Shown here one piece after another: positions 13,626 through 13,924 of a stretch of DNA of 13,924 nt. The first letter of the stretch is position 1. Each line of letters begins with the position of its first letter. Source of the stretch: an uncultured Eggerthella sp. (GTDB lineage: Bacteria > Actinomycetota > Coriobacteriia > Coriobacteriales > Eggerthellaceae); contig URVA01000031.1 in the NCBI GenBank assembly GCA_900551155.1, positions 1 to 13,924 of the forward strand, read 5' to 3'. A program made the position numbers and the translations under genes. The notes beneath the pieces are model-generated. The model ran no database searches and was not told the DNA's origin. It saw only the letters and a list, made by a program, of their open reading frames with translations.

Positions 13626-13924
13626 ATGACATCAACGCACGTTATCCATGAAATAGAGCCTGTTTATGACAAAAACTCCCGTGTGCTTTTACTTGGCACC
13701 ATGCCTTCCCCAAAGTCGCGCGAAACAGGATTTTTCTACGGCCATCCACAAAATAGATTTTGGGAAGTGCTTGCCATACTTTTCGATGAGCCGACTCCAG
13801 AAACCGTCGAAGAAAAACGCGACTTATGCCTGCGCCACCACATCGCGCTTTGGGATGTTGTCGAAAGTTGCGATTTCCGGGTGCAGTTCATGGAACAATG
13901 CTTCTGGTGCGAAAAAGAGTACTC
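13626..13924 (+). CDS. Hypoxanthine/uracil-DNA glycosylase-like protein, 3' end outside the window
   Basis: The 99 visible residues start at an ATG 5 bases after AAGGAG. They show V-L-L-L-G-T-M-P-S-P-K-S-R-E-T-G-F-F-Y (20-38), then G-H-P-Q-N-R-F-W-E-V-L and A-L-W-D-V-V-E-S-C-D. This matches the UDG-superfamily family-6 type (DNA-deoxyinosine glycosylase), where the Asn of Q-N-R-F-W lies at the active site. These enzymes excise deaminated bases, mainly hypoxanthine, from DNA. After S-C-D the expected Gly/Ser-rich second motif is not seen; the reading continues F-R-V-Q-F-M-E-Q-C-F. A shift of frame there would give G-A-V-H-G-T-M, which fits somewhat better but is not convincing. The frame remains open to the window end, so completeness cannot be judged. 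Confidence 0.78.
   Translation, partial: MTSTHVIHEIEPVYDKNSRVLLLGTMPSPKSRETGFFYGHPQNRFWEVLAILFDEPTPETVEEKRDLCLRHHIALWDVVESCDFRVQFMEQCFWCEKEY

Overview
The window is about 14 kb of compact bacterial chromosome with moderate-to-low G+C. It has Shine-Dalgarno-led genes, a mix of ATG and GTG starts, and mostly short gaps. A class-B-type sortase indicates a Gram-positive cell envelope. That sortase, a full polyphosphate gene set with a tandem-domain PPK2 enzyme, and a short deformylase with a G-M-A-A motif would fit an anaerobic actinobacterium such as the Coriobacteriia. This placement is a family-level impression, not a demonstrated assignment. No rRNA, tRNA, CRISPR array or insertion sequence was found.

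Layout. (1) 15-902 (+): a LysR-type regulator, convergent with the next block and separated from it by a perfect 13-bp hairpin terminator. (2) 5407-1074 (-): a purine-biosynthesis block transcribed purM, purN, a nuclease gene, purH. purM carries an apparent one-base deletion near its 3' end. The gene between purN and purH has nothing visible to do with purine synthesis. It encodes an Mrr-type restriction nuclease domain joined to an FtsK-gamma-like winged helix and a C-terminal membrane helix. (3) 8306-5611 (-): a tandem-domain polyphosphate:AMP phosphotransferase (PPK2 family) followed by a class B sortase. (4) 8515-12773 (+): an exopolyphosphatase and a large polyphosphate kinase 1, divergent from block 3. 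The ppx-ppk gap is 380 bp and holds a degenerate array of roughly 12-bp units. (5) After a strong terminator at 12900-12937 come a small peptide-deformylase-like gene and the 5' part of a hypoxanthine/uracil-DNA-glycosylase-like gene, cut by the window end.

How the genes work together. PurM, PurN and PurH catalyse steps 5, 3 and 9-10 of de novo IMP synthesis. The central divergent locus covers synthesis (PPK1), hydrolysis (PPX) and AMP-phosphorylating use (PAP) of polyphosphate, so one locus could control the polymer and link it to the adenylate pool. The main candidates for something new are the Mrr/FtsK-gamma/membrane nuclease inside the purine block, the degenerate 12-mer array before ppk, and the long low-complexity tail with a basic tip on PPK1.
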